DNA of 64,000 bases from Pseudomonas purpurea (GTDB lineage: Bacteria > Pseudomonadota > Gammaproteobacteria > Pseudomonadales > Pseudomonadaceae), in the NCBI RefSeq assembly GCF_039908635.1, contig NZ_CP150918.1, positions 1,302,001-1,366,000 on the forward strand, read 5' to 3'. The stretch's first letter is position 1, and every line of letters starts with the position of its first letter. The position numbers were made by a program, and so were the translations under genes. Below, piece after piece: positions 54,086-64,000 of the stretch. The notes under the pieces were generated by a model. The model was not told the origin of the DNA and did no database searches. It worked only from the letters and a program-made list of their open reading frames with translations.

Positions 54086-56578
54086 TCAGGCATTTTCGGC
54101 CTGATCTGCGGCATCTTCACTGCGATGCAGCGCGACCTGACGGATCGACAGGCGAATCTCCGCCGGCAACACCCGTTTGGCCGCGCCTTCGGCCAGTTCG
54201 CCAAGCAATGGGTGATAGCTGAGCTTGCCGGCTTCGTCGCGGCGCAACACGTCCAGGTCGAGCAGGGTCTGGATGAAGTGACGGAACAGGCTCTTGTCGA
54301 AGAACTCCGGGGCGTTCAGGCCATGCAGAATCGACAGGCGCTGGGCCATGACGGTGCACAGGTCTTCTAGTTCTTCGGCGCTGATGCTGTTCTGGCCGCT
54401 GTTGAGCAGCAAGGAAATCGCCATGTAGAACCGTTGCAGGGTCTGGGCGATGCTCTTGGACAGCAAGGTCAGCAGCACAAAATGCCGCGAACTCGGTGCC
54501 GGGCGCACGAACACATCTTTTTCGAAGCGCAGCAGGCCTTGTTCGACGAAGGCTTCGAGCCATTGATCGACCACCGCATCCAGTTCGTCCATCGACCAGC
54601 GGATGAACAACTCCGATTGCAGGTACGGATACAGCGCGCGGGTGTAGCGCAGGATCTGTTCGCGGCTCATGCGCGAGGTGCTCTGGAAGAAGCTCGCGAG
54701 CAACGCCGGCAGGGCGAAGATGTGCAGCACGTTGTTGCGGTAGTAGGTCATCAGGACGGCATTTTGCTCGTCCAGGTACAGAATCTTGCCCAGGGCGTCG
54801 CTTTGCTCGGCCAACAGGTCCATGCCCTTGACGTGTTCAATCAGCGCGCGGCCGTCACCTTCGGGCAGGGTGGTGTGTGGCGAATAAGGCACGCGACGCA
54901 ACAGCGCCAGGTACAAATCCAGCACCCGCGCCATGGCGCGGTCGTCCAGTGCCAGTCGGCTGGTGGACAGCAACGCCAGCGCCACCAGGTTCACCGGGTT
55001 GATCGCCGCCGCTTCGTTCAAGTGCTGCGCCACGCGCTCGCCGAGGCGATTGGTGGTTTCGTTGAGCCACGCCGGTTTGAACTGCGGACCATGGTCCTGG
55101 GAGCGCCAGCCCGGTTGTTCGTTGTCGAGGAACTCGGCCAGTTTGATCGGCTCGCCAAAGTTCACCGCCACCTGGCCAAAGCGTTGCTTGAGTGCTCCGA
55201 TGACTTTGAAAATGTCGAAGATCGACTCTTTCTTCTTGCTCGCCCCACGCAATTCGCCGAGGTAGGTGCGGCCTTCCAGCACACGCTCGTAACCGATGTA
55301 CACCGGCACGAAGACGATCGGCATGCGCGACGAACGCAGGAAGCTGCGCAGGGTAATCGCCAGCATCCCGGTTTTCGGTTGCAGCATGCGCCCGGTACGC
55401 GAGCGGCCGCCTTCGACGAAGTACTCCACCGGGAAGCCCTTGGTGAACAAGGTATGCAGGTATTCGTTGAACACCGAGGTGTAGAGCGGGTTGCCCTTGA
55501 AGGTGCGGCGCATGAAGAACGCGCCGCCACGGCGCAGCAGGCTGCCGATCACCGGCATGTTGAGGTTGATCCCGGCGGCGATGTGCGGCGGTGTCAGGCC
55601 ATTGCGAAACAGCAGGTACGACAGCAGCAAATAGTCGATATGGCTGCGGTGGCAGGGCACGTAGATCACTTCGTGACCCTGGGCGACTTTCTGCACGCCC
55701 TCGATGTGGTTGACCTTGACCCCGTCGTAGATCTTGTTCCAGAACCAGCTCAGCACCACTTCGAGGAAGCGGATGGCGGTGTAGGTATAGTCCGAGGCGA
55801 TCTCGTTGCCGTAGCGCAGCGCTTGAGCCTTGGCTTTCTCGGGCGAAATGTTTTCGCGTTCGGCTTCGTCGAGGATCGCCTGTTTGACCAGCGGCTGGTT
55901 CAGCAGGCCTTTGACCAGGTTGCGACGGTGGGAAATGTCCGGCCCGATGACCGCCGCTTTCAGGTTACGAAAATGCACCCGCAGGATGCGCTGGGCCATG
56001 CGCACGGTGAGCTCAAAGCTTTTGTTGTGTTCGATCAGCTCGCGCAGGTGAATCGGCGCGGAGAACTGCACGCGGGTCTTGCGCCCCAGAATCATGATGC
56101 TGAGCAACCGGCGCAGACGGCCGGTGACCGCCCAGCTGTCGGCAAACAGCAGTTTCCATGGGCTGGACTCGCTGTCCGGCGATTGGCCCCAGAACACGCT
56201 GACGGGGATGATCTGCGCGTCTTCGGCGGCGTTCTGGGTCAGGGCGCTGACCAGCCGCGTCAGGGTCGGCGGCGCGCCTCGCTTGTCCTGGCGGCCCAGC
56301 CAGTCGGGCTCCGGCGTCAGGTAGAAGAACGCGGCAGGTTCCACCAGGCTGCCCACCGACACCGGCAGCACCGGGCGCGGCAAGCCGGCCTTGGTGCACT
56401 CGGCATCGACCACGGCGAGGTCGGTCAGGGACGGGTTTTGCAGGACGTAGAACACCGGACGGCTGCGGTCGAGGTTAAGGGTGAAGGACGACTGGTTGAT
56501 CGTTTCAGAGCGAACCCAGAGGTACAACAGTCGGCGCAAGGTGCCAAACACAAGACGACGGAACGGGGAGCGGGTCAT
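54086..56578 (-). CDS. plsB: Glycerol-3-phosphate 1-O-acyltransferase
   Basis: An 830-aa inner membrane-associated enzyme that starts phospholipid synthesis by acylating glycerol-3-phosphate. The acyltransferase motifs are present in order: [13 protein letters not shown] (HxxxxD), then [10 protein letters not shown], then [11 protein letters not shown], then [11 protein letters not shown]. Length fits PlsB of Pseudomonas. It is monocistronic, divergent from the cold-shock gene across 248 bases. Confidence 0.95.
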   Translation of the reverse strand: MTRSPFRRLVFGTLRRLLYLWVRSETINQSSFTLNLDRSRPVFYVLQNPSLTDLAVVDAECTKAGLPRPVLPVSVGSLVEPAAFFYLTPEPDWLGRQDKRGAPPTLTRLVSALTQNAAEDAQIIPVSVFWGQSPDSESSPWKLLFADSWAVTGRLRRLLSIMILGRKTRVQFSAPIHLRELIEHNKSFELTVRMAQRILRVHFRNLKAAVIGPDISHRRNLVKGLLNQPLVKQAILDEAERENISPEKAKAQALRYGNEIASDYTYTAIRFLEVVLSWFWNKIYDGVKVNHIEGVQKVAQGHEVIYVPCHRSHIDYLLLSYLLFRNGLTPPHIAAGINLNMPVIGSLLRRGGAFFMRRTFKGNPLYTSVFNEYLHTLFTKGFPVEYFVEGGRSRTGRMLQPKTGMLAITLRSFLRSSRMPIVFVPVYIGYERVLEGRTYLGELRGASKKKESIFDIFKVIGALKQRFGQVAVNFGEPIKLAEFLDNEQPGWRSQDHGPQFKPAWLNETTNRLGERVAQHLNEAAAINPVNLVALALLSTSRLALDDRAMARVLDLYLALLRRVPYSPHTTLPEGDGRALIEHVKGMDLLAEQSDALGKILYLDEQNAVLMTYYRNNVLHIFALPALLASFFQSTSRMSREQILRYTRALYPYLQSELFIRWSMDELDAVVDQWLEAFVEQGLLRFEKDVFVRPAPSSRHFVLLTLLSKSIAQTLQRFYMAISLLLNSGQNSISAEELEDLCTVMAQRLSILHGLNAPEFFDKSLFRHFIQTLLDLDVLRRDEAGKLSYHPLLGELAEGAAKRVLPAEIRLSIRQVALHRSEDAADQAENA

Positions 56579-56826
56579 ACGGCTTCTGCTTTAGTGGAAA
56601 AAACCGAGCAATTGCTCGGGGGGCGATAGTGTGCCGTATTCACCGAAAATCGGCAAAAAAGCACCGAATCAATCTTGAGTTGAGAGTTTCTGCGGCTGTC
56701 ATATACTCGGGCGGCTGTTTGCCACTATCGGTGACTTTTCCGACAGAAAACCGGGAGATGGCTGACGTTCTCAAGGCTTGTCGATGAACAGGCCGACTCA
56801 ATAATAAAAAAAGGGAGTATGGATTG

Positions 56827-57036
56827 ATGGCAACGCGCGAGACCGGCAACGTGAAGTGGTTCAACGACGCCAAGGGTTACGGCTTCATTCAGCGAGAGGA
56901 CGGGGCGGATGTGTTTGTGCACTACCGCGCGATTCGTGGCGAAGGCCACCGCTCGCTGACCGAAGGCCAGCAGGTTGAATACGCCGTGGTGGACGGGCAG
57001 AAGGGGTTGCAGGCTGAGGATGTGGTGGGCCTGTAA
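56827..57036 (+). CDS. Cold-shock domain protein
   Basis: A 69-aa single OB-fold nucleic acid chaperone. RNP1 is KGYGFI and RNP2 is DVFVHY, with Tyr and Ile in place of the usual FSAI (VHYRAI). GGGAG lies 9 bases before the ATG at 56827. An ATG two codons earlier (ATG GAT TGA, 56819) forms a tiny overlapping frame ending at TGATG, which may couple translation. Close relatives sit just before the rlmA-dapE genes in Pseudomonas. Confidence 0.93.
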   Translation: MATRETGNVKWFNDAKGYGFIQREDGADVFVHYRAIRGEGHRSLTEGQQVEYAVVDGQKGLQAEDVVGL

Positions 57037-57064
57037 ACCAAATACTTCAAGTATCAGCAGAACC

Positions 57065-57156
57065 CTGTGGGAGCGAGCTTGCTCGCGATGAGGTCCTTTC
57101 AGTCAACATAGATGTTGAATGTCAGTCCGCTATCGCGAGCAAGCTCGCTCCCACAG
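57065..57156. repeat. REPIN, GTGGGAGCGAGCTTGCTCGCGAT family
   Basis: Perfect inverted units ctgtgggagcgagcttgctcg and cgagcaagctcgctcccacag, separated by about 50 bases, between the convergent cold-shock and 57174 genes. Confidence 0.9.
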
Positions 57157-57173
57157 GTTCGGTGTGTAGGCTT

Positions 57174-57551
57174 TTACGCGGTTTTCCAGGTGATTTCTTC
57201 TTCACCGTCGACGCTGATGCGCATCCAGCGATCCGCCGACTCTTCACCTTCTTCCTCGACCCACGTACCCGGCGCGCAGCGCACTTCGACGTTCAGCGCG
57301 GCAAAGGCTGCACGGGCGCAGGCGATGTCGTCGTCCCACGGGGTCTGGTCGCTTTCCAGGTACAGGCTGTTCCACTTGCCCACGGCTTTTGGCAGCCAGG
57401 TGACCGGCACGTTGCCGGCCTTGCATTTGTAGGTCTGGCCTTTCTGAACCCAGTCGGTACAAGGGCCCAATGCCGCGCCGAGCCAGGCCGCGATGGCCTT
57501 GTAGTCGACGTCGGCGTCTTTCAGGTAAATCTCGATATCGGGTTGGCGCAT
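57174..57551 (-). CDS. Small hypothetical protein, conserved in Pseudomonas
   Basis: A 125-aa soluble protein (start MRQPDIEIYLKDADVD) with many acidic residues and a tryptophan-rich profile. It includes GPCTDWVQKGQTYKCKAG and ESDQTPWDDDIACARAAFAALNVEVRCAPGTW. No domain or signal peptide is recognised. It lies just upstream of rlmA on the map and in the same direction. Function unknown. Confidence 0.8.
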   Translation of the reverse strand: MRQPDIEIYLKDADVDYKAIAAWLGAALGPCTDWVQKGQTYKCKAGNVPVTWLPKAVGKWNSLYLESDQTPWDDDIACARAAFAALNVEVRCAPGTWVEEEGEESADRWMRISVDGEEEITWKTA

Positions 57552-57650
57552 GGATGTTCCTCACTGCGGGTTTCGAAAAATCCATTCGCGGATTTAGCCG
57601 GCCTCAAGCCACTGCTCAAGGCCAAAAGTTGAAGGGTTGCTCTCAAGTAA

Positions 57651-58460
57651 TTACTGCAAAACGAAGTAATCGTAGCGCATCGACACGCTGACCTCGAACG
57701 GCTCGGCCTGTTCGATGACGGCCGCCCGGCGTTCGGCACTGGCGCGCCAGCCGTGAGGCGTCATGGCCAGCAGGTTGGCGCGGTCCTGGCCGCTGACCAG
57801 ATTCAGTTTGAATTCCAGGGTTTCGCTGTGTTGCAGCGTCATGCCTTCCGGCACCAGCGCCAGGTGTTTGTCATCGGTGTACTCGCGCACTTCGTCGTAC
57901 AGACGCTCGCGCAGCTCCATCAAATGACCGCTGGTCGGGCCGACTTTCATCAGGCCGCCGCCAGGGCTGAGCAGGCGTTTGGCTTCCTGCCAGTCGAGCG
58001 GGCTGAATACGCTGGCGAGGAACTGGCAGCTGGCATCGGCCAGCGGCACCCGGGCCATGCTGGCGATCAACCAGGTCAGTTGCGGGTTGCGTTTGCAGGC
58101 GCGTTTCACGGCTTCGCGGGAGATGTCCAGTGCATAGCCGTCAGCATTGGGCAAGGCATCGGCGATTTGCGCGGTGTAGTAACCCTCGCCACACCCGATG
58201 TCCAGCCAGCGCTGCGGCGCACGTTCGGCGGCCAGTTCGGCGAGACGCTTGGCTACCGGCGCGTAATGGCCGGCGTTCAAAAAGTCGCGACGGGCTTCGA
58301 CCATGGCCTGGTTATCACCCGGTTCACGGCTGTTCTTGTGTTGCACCGGCAGCAGGTTCAGGTAGCCCTGACGAGCACGGTCGAAACGGTGACCGGCCGG
58401 GCAGGCCACGCCGTTGTCGACCGCGTTCAGCGGTGCGCTGCAGATAGGGCAGGCGAGCAT
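57651..58460 (-). CDS. rlmA: 23S rRNA (guanine-N1)-methyltransferase
   Basis: A 269-aa enzyme methylating G745/G748 of 23S rRNA. The N-terminal zinc-binding site is Cys4-x2-Cys7-x12-Cys20-x3-His24. The cofactor site follows in WLDIGCGEGYYTAQIA, then ALDISREAVKRACK. Its start overlaps the dapE stop (bases 58458-58460), so the two are co-translated, as in other Pseudomonas. Confidence 0.93.
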   Translation of the reverse strand: MLACPICSAPLNAVDNGVACPAGHRFDRARQGYLNLLPVQHKNSREPGDNQAMVEARRDFLNAGHYAPVAKRLAELAAERAPQRWLDIGCGEGYYTAQIADALPNADGYALDISREAVKRACKRNPQLTWLIASMARVPLADASCQFLASVFSPLDWQEAKRLLSPGGGLMKVGPTSGHLMELRERLYDEVREYTDDKHLALVPEGMTLQHSETLEFKLNLVSGQDRANLLAMTPHGWRASAERRAAVIEQAEPFEVSVSMRYDYFVLQ

Positions 58461-59611
58461 CAGGCGAGCAACTTGATCAGGGTCTGGTAGTAGATTTCGG
58501 TCAGCACATCGAGGTCGGCGGCCAGAACCCGCTCGTTGACCTGATGGATGGTCGCGTTGACCGGACCCAGCTCAACCACCTGGGTGCCCATGGTGGCGAT
58601 AAAACGCCCGTCCGATGTGCCGCCGCTGGTGGATGCCTTGGTGTCGCGGCCGGTGATGGCCTTGATGCTGGCCGACACGGCGTCGAGCAGTGCGCCCGGC
58701 TCGGTCAGGAACGGCAGGCCGGACAGCGCCCAGTCCACGTGCCAGTCCAGGCCGTGTTTGTCGAGAATCGCGGCCACGCGCTGTTGCAGGCCTTCAACGG
58801 TGGACTCGGTAGAGAAGCGGAAGTTGAACACCGCCACCAGGTCGCCAGGGATTACGTTGGTCGCGCCGGTGCCGGAATTCAGGTTGGAGATCTGGAAACT
58901 GGTCGGCGGGAAGAACGAGTTGCCGTCGTCCCAATGCTCGGCGGCCAGTTCGGCCAGCGCTGGAGCCGCGAGGTGGATCGGGTTCTTCGCCAGGTGCGGG
59001 TAGGCCACGTGACCTTGTACACCGCGCACGGTGAGCTTGGCGCCGAGAGAGCCGCGACGACCGTTTTTCACCACATCGCCGACCAGCGTGGTGCTCGACG
59101 GTTCGCCGACGATGCACCAGTCCAGACGTTCCTTGCGTGCCGCGAGGCGTTCGACCACAGCCTTGGTGCCGTGGTGCGCCGGGCCTTCTTCGTCACTGGT
59201 GATCAGGAATGCAACCTTGCCCTTGTGGTCCGGGTAGTCGGCGACGAAACGTTCGGCGGCCACGGTCATGGAGGCCAGGCTACCTTTCATGTCTGCTGCA
59301 CCACGGCCGCAAAGCATGCCGTGCTCATCGATCAGCGCGTCGAACGGGTCGATCTGCCAGGCCGTCACCGGGCCGGTGGGTACCACATCGGTGTGACCGG
59401 CGAAGCACAGTACCGGACCATCGTGTTTGCCGTGGGTGGCCCAGAAGTTGTCCACGTCTTCGATGCGCATGGGTTCCAGCATGAAACCGGCATCGCCCAG
59501 GCGCTGCATCATCTGCTTCTGGCAATCGGCGTCGACCGGCGTCACGGACGGACGGCGGATCAGGTCAATGGCGAGTTGGAGGGTCGGCGAAAGGTCGGCG
59601 TGGGCCGTCAT
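58460..59611 (-). CDS. dapE: Succinyl-diaminopimelate desuccinylase
   Basis: A 383-aa zinc enzyme of lysine and diaminopimelate synthesis (peptidoglycan precursor). Metal ligands lie in FAGHTDVVP (His, Asp), [24 protein letters not shown] (catalytic Glu-Glu) and the late NATIHQVNE histidine. The ATG at 59611 has TGGAG about 7 bases upstream; ten residues of extra open frame before it are not conserved. Normal length. Confidence 0.95.
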   Translation of the reverse strand: MTAHADLSPTLQLAIDLIRRPSVTPVDADCQKQMMQRLGDAGFMLEPMRIEDVDNFWATHGKHDGPVLCFAGHTDVVPTGPVTAWQIDPFDALIDEHGMLCGRGAADMKGSLASMTVAAERFVADYPDHKGKVAFLITSDEEGPAHHGTKAVVERLAARKERLDWCIVGEPSSTTLVGDVVKNGRRGSLGAKLTVRGVQGHVAYPHLAKNPIHLAAPALAELAAEHWDDGNSFFPPTSFQISNLNSGTGATNVIPGDLVAVFNFRFSTESTVEGLQQRVAAILDKHGLDWHVDWALSGLPFLTEPGALLDAVSASIKAITGRDTKASTSGGTSDGRFIATMGTQVVELGPVNATIHQVNERVLAADLDVLTEIYYQTLIKLLA

Positions 59612-59647
59612 GGAAAACTCCAGAAACTTGAAATTGGGCATGGGCTA

Positions 59648-59737
59648 TGTGGGAGCGAGCTTGCTCGCGATGGCGGTATGTCAGTCAACCTAAACGTTGA
59701 TTGTTACATCGCAATCGCGAGCAAGCTCGCTCCCACA
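59648..59737. repeat. REPIN, GTGGGAGCGAGCTTGCTCGCGAT family
   Basis: Inverted units tgtgggagcgagcttgctcg and cgagcaagctcgctcccaca around about 50 bases, between dapE and the ndvB-like gene. Confidence 0.9.
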
Positions 59738-59844
59738 GGGATTGGGTTCGATCGACAAACCGTATTCCGCCAAGCCCTGCAAAATGGCGGATATCTTAAA
59801 GCAAAACGGCGACCAGAGGCCGCCGTTTAGTGGTTTGCGCAGAT

Positions 59845-62436
59845 TTAAGCCGCTGGCAGAGGCTCCGCTTCGGCTGCCGGTTTTGGCAGCGAAGACAGGA
59901 ACGCCATGATCAGCGCCGCCAGATACGGCAGCGACTGCACCAGCAGCATGGTCACCCAGAACCGCATGTCGTTGCTCGGCAGGCCCTGCACCAGAAAAAT
60001 CCCCAGTGCCGCGCCCCACAACAGCAGCATGATGAACAGCTCTTCACGCGCTTCCGAAATCGCGACCCAGAAGCCGTGGTTATCGGCGTTTTTCGGGGTG
60101 CGGAAGAACGGAATGCTGCTGGTGAAGAAACCGTACAGCACCGCTTTGGCGATGGTGTGAGACAACGCCAGCCCGGCCAGCGCCGCGCAGAATGCATCCT
60201 TGAGGTTCACGCCCACCGCACGACGGTAGAGGAAGATGATCTTGCCGACCTTGAACACGAACAGCGCCAGGGGCGGGATCGCGAAAATCAACAGCGGCGG
60301 ATCGACCCGTTGCGGCACGATGATCATCGCCGCCGACCACAGCAGCGCGCCGACGGTGAAGAAGATGTTCATGCCGTCCGCCACCCACGGCAACCAGCCC
60401 GCGAGGAAGTGGTAACGCTGGCCACGGGTCAGCTCGGTGTCCTTGCCACGCAACAGGCTGGCAGTGTGGCGCTTGATGATCTGAATCGCACCGTAGGCCC
60501 AGCGGAAACGCTGTTTCTTGAAGTCGATAAAGGTATCGGGCATCAGGCCCTTGCCGTAACTGTCGTGGTAGTACGCAGCTGACAGACCTTTCTCGAACAC
60601 CCGCAGACCCAGCTCGGCGTCTTCACAGATGCACCAGTCCGCCCAGCCGAGTTCTTCGAGCACCGAACGGCGGGTCATGGTCATGGTGCCGTGCTGGATG
60701 ATCGCGTCACGGTCGTTGCGGGTCACCATGCCGATGTGGAAGAAGCCTTTGTATTCCGCGTAGCAGAGCTTCTTGAAGGTGCTTTCGTTCTGGTCGCGAT
60801 AATCTTGTGGCGACTGCACCACGGCGATTTTCGGGTCGGCGAAGTGCGGCACCATGTGCTTGAGCCAGTTGGGGTGTACGCAGTAATCGGAGTCGATGAC
60901 CGCGATCACTTCGGCGTCCTTGGCGGTGTGCGGAAGCAGGTAATTCAGCGCGCCGCCCTTGAAACCGGCCAGCGGCGCGACGTGGAAGAACTTGAAGCGC
61001 GGGCCGAGGGTTTCGCAATAGGCCTGCACCGGTTCCCAGACAGCCGGGTCCTTGGTGTTGTTGTCGATGATCAGGACTTCGAAGTCCGGGTAATCGAGAT
61101 TGGCCAGGGCATTGAGGGTCTGTTTGACCATCTCCGGCGGCTCGTTGTAGCACGGCACGTGGATCGAGACTTTCGGCCGGTAGTCCGAATCGCCTACCAC
61201 GGGCAGGAATTCACGCCGGCGTTTGTGGGTCCAGACGGTCTCGGCCAGTTCGTGGGCTTCGGTCAGCAATACGATAAATACCCCGAGTGCACCAAGGGCG
61301 AGCAAGAAGCCCACCGTCAGGCTGAACCAGGTGCTGTATTGCTGGCTGTAGTCGTAACCGATCCACACCAGTGCCGAACCACCGAGGAACGCGGTGAAGG
61401 TCAGGAAGGTCCGGCCGCGTTGACGCAGGGCCGAGCCGTCGATCATCAGCAGGGTCAGGGACAACAGCGCCAGTACCACGGAGCCGACCGCCAGTACCCG
61501 CCATTGCGGAATCGCAACCACCGGGCCTTCGAAGTTGAACTTCTGCTGGCGCGCGGCGTTGAACACGCCCCAATAGGCGCCGACCGAACCTTCATCGCTG
61601 GCTTTCCACGGCTGGTCAAACGCTTCGATCACGAAGTAGTTGAAGCCCTGGCGGTTGAGTTTGTTCACCAAGGTGCGCAGGTAAATCGCCTGGTCCGCCG
61701 GGGTCGCGTCGGCACCACCGCGCATGCGGCCGTTGCTCGGCCAGCCCACTTCGGACAGCAGCAGCGGTTTTTTCGGGAACATTTTTTTCAGGTCGCGGGC
61801 ACGGTCCAGAACGAACTGACCGGCCTGGTCCATCGGGACAAATTCCCAGTAGGGCAGGACGTGCGCGGCGATCAGGTCGACGTGCTTGGCCAGCATCGGG
61901 TTTTCTTCCCAGACGTGCCATTGCTCGGAGGTGGTCACCGGTACTTTCACGGCAGCGCGCACGCGATCAAGGATCACGCTCAGTTGCTCGGCGGTGATTT
62001 CCTTACGGAAGATCGCTTCGTTACCGACCACCACGCGAACCACGCTGCGCGAGCTGTTGGCGATCTCGATGGCGCGCAGGATTTCGCGCTCGTTGCGCTC
62101 CTCGTCCGGGCTGATCCAGATCCCCAGGGTCACCCGCAAGCCGAACTCTTCCGCCAGCTTGGGAATGTCACCCAGGGTGCCGTCGACCGAATAGGTCCGA
62201 ATGTTGTCGGTCAGCTTGCTCATGATCTCCAGGTCGCGACGCATTTCATCGTCGGACGGGAACTGGTTCTTCTGTGGGTACTGGCCTTGCTGGAACGGCG
62301 AGTACGAAAAACCGGAGATCTGCTCAGGCCAGTTGGGGGTCGTGACCGGGCGGTTGATCAGCGCCCAGAAACCGGTGAACAGCGCGGCGATGGCCAATAC
62401 CACCACCAGGTTGAGTCCAAATTTACGCGATGACAT
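59845..62436 (-). CDS. ndvB: NdvB-like beta-glucan glycosyltransferase with GH17 domain
   Basis: An 863-aa inner membrane enzyme. One N-terminal helix (FGLNLVVVLAIAALFTGFWALI) is followed by a periplasmic GH17 (glucan-modifying) domain (GFSYSPFQQGQ, NEAIFRKE, SEVGWPS, EAFDQPWK), more helices, and a family 2 glycosyltransferase domain with VIDSDYCV (DxD-like) and QRFRWAYGAIQ (QxxRW). It is the P. aeruginosa NdvB type, which makes cyclic beta-1,3-glucans linked to biofilm tolerance. Two further helices close the protein. The ATG at 62436 begins the conserved part. Confidence 0.9.
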   Translation of the reverse strand: MSSRKFGLNLVVVLAIAALFTGFWALINRPVTTPNWPEQISGFSYSPFQQGQYPQKNQFPSDDEMRRDLEIMSKLTDNIRTYSVDGTLGDIPKLAEEFGLRVTLGIWISPDEERNEREILRAIEIANSSRSVVRVVVGNEAIFRKEITAEQLSVILDRVRAAVKVPVTTSEQWHVWEENPMLAKHVDLIAAHVLPYWEFVPMDQAGQFVLDRARDLKKMFPKKPLLLSEVGWPSNGRMRGGADATPADQAIYLRTLVNKLNRQGFNYFVIEAFDQPWKASDEGSVGAYWGVFNAARQQKFNFEGPVVAIPQWRVLAVGSVVLALLSLTLLMIDGSALRQRGRTFLTFTAFLGGSALVWIGYDYSQQYSTWFSLTVGFLLALGALGVFIVLLTEAHELAETVWTHKRRREFLPVVGDSDYRPKVSIHVPCYNEPPEMVKQTLNALANLDYPDFEVLIIDNNTKDPAVWEPVQAYCETLGPRFKFFHVAPLAGFKGGALNYLLPHTAKDAEVIAVIDSDYCVHPNWLKHMVPHFADPKIAVVQSPQDYRDQNESTFKKLCYAEYKGFFHIGMVTRNDRDAIIQHGTMTMTRRSVLEELGWADWCICEDAELGLRVFEKGLSAAYYHDSYGKGLMPDTFIDFKKQRFRWAYGAIQIIKRHTASLLRGKDTELTRGQRYHFLAGWLPWVADGMNIFFTVGALLWSAAMIIVPQRVDPPLLIFAIPPLALFVFKVGKIIFLYRRAVGVNLKDAFCAALAGLALSHTIAKAVLYGFFTSSIPFFRTPKNADNHGFWVAISEAREELFIMLLLWGAALGIFLVQGLPSNDMRFWVTMLLVQSLPYLAALIMAFLSSLPKPAAEAEPLPAA

Positions 62437-62713
62437 AGCTATTTCGGGTTCCAAAAGGTGTGGAACGAGGGAACGGTCGGCATGCGCCAAGGGGCGCGCA
62501 TCCTACACTGGCCTGCAACTGACCGTACAGCGGTCAGAATCAAGCCCGACATTGGGCAAGCCATCTTCATTTAAGTTCTTGGCCGGATGCATGACCGGGC
62601 AAATATCCTTGGCTGACAGATTAATTAAAGCAGGCGAGCTGCCGTTCATAGCGCAAAGATGCTCTTGGCCCGCATCGGCCCTATAATGCGCGCCGGTTTT
62701 TAGGGTAGTGGTC

Positions 62714-63526
62714 ATGAGTACAGAAGATCCGCGGTTTGCTGGCATCGCTCGTTTGTATGGTATCGAGGGCCTGGAACGTTTGCGTGCAGCCCATGTGGCG
62801 ATCGTTGGCGTGGGTGGCGTCGGTTCCTGGGCGGCGGAAGCCATCGCCCGGTGCGGGGTTGGCGAAATCTCGCTGTTCGACCTCGATGACGTGTGCGTCA
62901 GCAACGCCAACCGTCAGTTGCACGCGCTCGATAGCACGGTCGGCAAACCAAAGGTCGAGGTCATGGCCGAGCGCCTGCGCGGGATCAACCCTGACTGCAC
63001 GGTGCACGCGGTGGCGGATTTCGTCACCCGCGACACCATGGCCGAGTACATCACGCCGAATATCGATTGCGTGATCGACTGTATCGACAGCGTCAACGCC
63101 AAGGCAGCGCTGATCGCCTGGTGCAAGCGCCGCAAGATCCAGATCATCACCACCGGTGGTGCGGGCGGGCAGATCGACCCGACGCTGATCCAGGTCTGCG
63201 ACCTGAACCGCACGTTCAACGATCCGTTGGCTTCGAAAGTGCGTTCCACCCTGCGCCGCGATTACAATTTCTCCCGCACCGTGACTCGCCACTACAGCGT
63301 GCCGTGTGTGTTTTCCACCGAGCAACTGCGCTACCCGAAACCGGATGGCAGTATTTGCTTGCAGAAGAGCTTTGTCGGCGACGGCGTGAAACTCGACTGC
63401 GCGGGCGGTTTTGGTGCGGTGATGATGGTGACGGCGACGTTCGGCATGGTCGCGGCGACCAAAGCGGTGGATAAGATTGTGGCGGGCGTGCGGCGCCCGG
63501 CAGACAAGATCAAGCCTGCGCAATAG
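62714..63526 (+). CDS. tcdA: tRNA threonylcarbamoyladenosine dehydratase
   Basis: A 270-aa ThiF/E1-like enzyme that turns t6A into its cyclic form ct6A on tRNA using ATP. The Rossmann nucleotide loop is AIVGVGGVGSWAAEAIARCG, and DLDDVCVSNANRQLHAL and YSVPCVFSTEQ are typical. The CsdE partner lies just downstream. Normal length; ATG has GGTAGTGG upstream. Confidence 0.93.
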   Translation: MSTEDPRFAGIARLYGIEGLERLRAAHVAIVGVGGVGSWAAEAIARCGVGEISLFDLDDVCVSNANRQLHALDSTVGKPKVEVMAERLRGINPDCTVHAVADFVTRDTMAEYITPNIDCVIDCIDSVNAKAALIAWCKRRKIQIITTGGAGGQIDPTLIQVCDLNRTFNDPLASKVRSTLRRDYNFSRTVTRHYSVPCVFSTEQLRYPKPDGSICLQKSFVGDGVKLDCAGGFGAVMMVTATFGMVAATKAVDKIVAGVRRPADKIKPAQ

Positions 63527-63536
63527 TTCTGCTGTT

Positions 63537-63666
63537 GTGGCGAGGGAGATTGCTCCCGCTGGGTCGCGAAGCGGCCCCAAAATCGACCGCCGCAGGTTGT
63601 CAGACACACTGCATTCATAGATTTACGACTGCTGCGCAGCCGAACGGGAGCAAGCTCCCTTGCCAC
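63537..63666. repeat. REPIN, GTGGCGAGGGAGCTTGCTCCCGCTGG family
   Basis: Inverted units gtggcgagggagattgctcc and gggagcaagctcccttgccac, each with one change, enclose about 85 bases between convergent tcdA and csdE-like genes. Confidence 0.87.
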
Positions 63667-63671
63667 AGGTA

Positions 63672-64000
63672 TCAGTCGGCGAGTTCGTGCATCCGCTGCA
63701 GCACGGCATTGAGGCCATTACTGCGCGACGGCGATAGCTGTCGGCTCAGGCCCAGTTGACTGAACCAGTCCGGCAAGTCCACCTGTTGCAACTCGGCGGC
63801 GGACAAGCCGTTGACCCGTGCCAACAATAAAGCCACCAACCCGCGAATCAACCGTGCATCGCTGCTGGCGGCAAACTGCCAATGGTCGTCCTGCAATGCG
63901 CCCACCAACCACACCTGGCTTTCGCAGCCATGCACGCGGTTGGTCTCGATCTTGTCCGCATCGCTCAACGCCGGCAGGCGATCGCCCCACTGCATCAACA
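63672..64000 (-). CDS. csdE: SufE/CsdE family sulfur acceptor (5' partial)
   Basis: The visible C-terminal 109 residues belong to the SufE/CsdE family; the N-terminal part, about 30 residues, lies beyond the right edge. The sulfur-accepting cysteine is in VHGCESQVWLVG. The family takes persulfide sulfur from a cysteine desulfurase (CsdA or SufS). Its position next to tcdA favours CsdE; the desulfurase gene is outside the window. Confidence 0.88.
   Translation of the reverse strand, partial: LMQWGDRLPALSDADKIETNRVHGCESQVWLVGALQDDHWQFAASSDARLIRGLVALLLARVNGLSAAELQQVDLPDWFSQLGLSRQLSPSRSNGLNAVLQRMHELAD

Noticed and set aside
54434-56629. Open frame of 731 codons on the plus strand opposite plsB
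   Set aside because: Antisense shadow; plsB has all acyltransferase motifs on the minus strand.

Overview
The window is chromosomal DNA of a Pseudomonas, most likely of the P. fluorescens group. The evidence is high GC, strong C/G third-position codon use, complete Wsp and MexJK-type loci, Pseudomonas-only hypothetical genes, and many short palindromic REP/REPIN repeats between genes. No rRNA, tRNA, CRISPR array, prophage or insertion sequence was seen. Both ends cut genes: an Old Yellow Enzyme family gene on the left and a csdE/sufE-like gene on the right.

Layout. 1-7 kb: partial OYE; opgD (periplasmic glucan); a TetR-DUF418 pair with a palindromic operator; two tiny antiparallel ORFs; a three-gene cassette of envelope and secreted proteins of unknown function. 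7.1-17.7 kb: a polyamine locus, all on the minus strand: spermidine dehydrogenase (spdH), two gamma-aminobutyraldehyde dehydrogenases, a four-component spermidine/putrescine-type ABC transporter and a LysR regulator. Four lesions lie within about 4.4 kb here: two frameshifts in spdH, one in a permease, and an APC permease cut down to its last 68 codons. 17.8-18.8 kb: a DUF6124 gene with a long hairpin-rich leader, bracketed by two nearly identical REPINs. 19.0-27.5 kb: the complete wspABCDEFR operon, a surface-sensing pathway that controls c-di-GMP. 27.8-34 kb: prfB with its programmed +1 frameshift, lysS, a TetR regulator, a MATCAP-like (DUF1704) putative metallopeptidase, a lipoprotein hydrolase and a small membrane protein. 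34-36.2 kb: a secreted protein with a degenerate gametolysin (M11) site, and a small pilin-assembly-annotated protein. 36.4-45.3 kb: ppc, adk, tsaB, a small unknown gene, DUF72, an isocitrate lyase/PEP mutase family enzyme, an extensin-like peptidase, an unusual internally duplicated protein, rsmJ. 45.4-50.3 kb: TetR plus an RND efflux pair resembling mexL-mexJK. 50.4-54 kb: a class II Fic protein, DUF4197, and two YbaY-like proteins. 54-64 kb: plsB, a cold-shock protein, a small unknown gene, rlmA, dapE, ndvB-like, tcdA, partial csdE.

How the genes work together. The polyamine locus reads as uptake (ABC, formerly also APC), oxidation of spermidine to 4-aminobutyraldehyde, then oxidation to GABA, but it appears to be decaying or to carry clustered assembly errors. 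Wsp turns surface contact into c-di-GMP through WspR; opgD and ndvB make or modify periplasmic glucans. From wsp to plsB the order matches my memory of one P. aeruginosa region, and from the cold-shock gene to ndvB another, so a rearrangement junction relative to that species probably lies near 56.6-56.8 kb.

Best leads for something undescribed: the inactive-looking M11 lipoprotein, the REPIN-flanked DUF6124 module with structured leader, the duplicated 206-aa protein, the tandem YbaY-domain protein, the Fic gene with repeated operator-like sites, and the clustered lesions in the polyamine locus.
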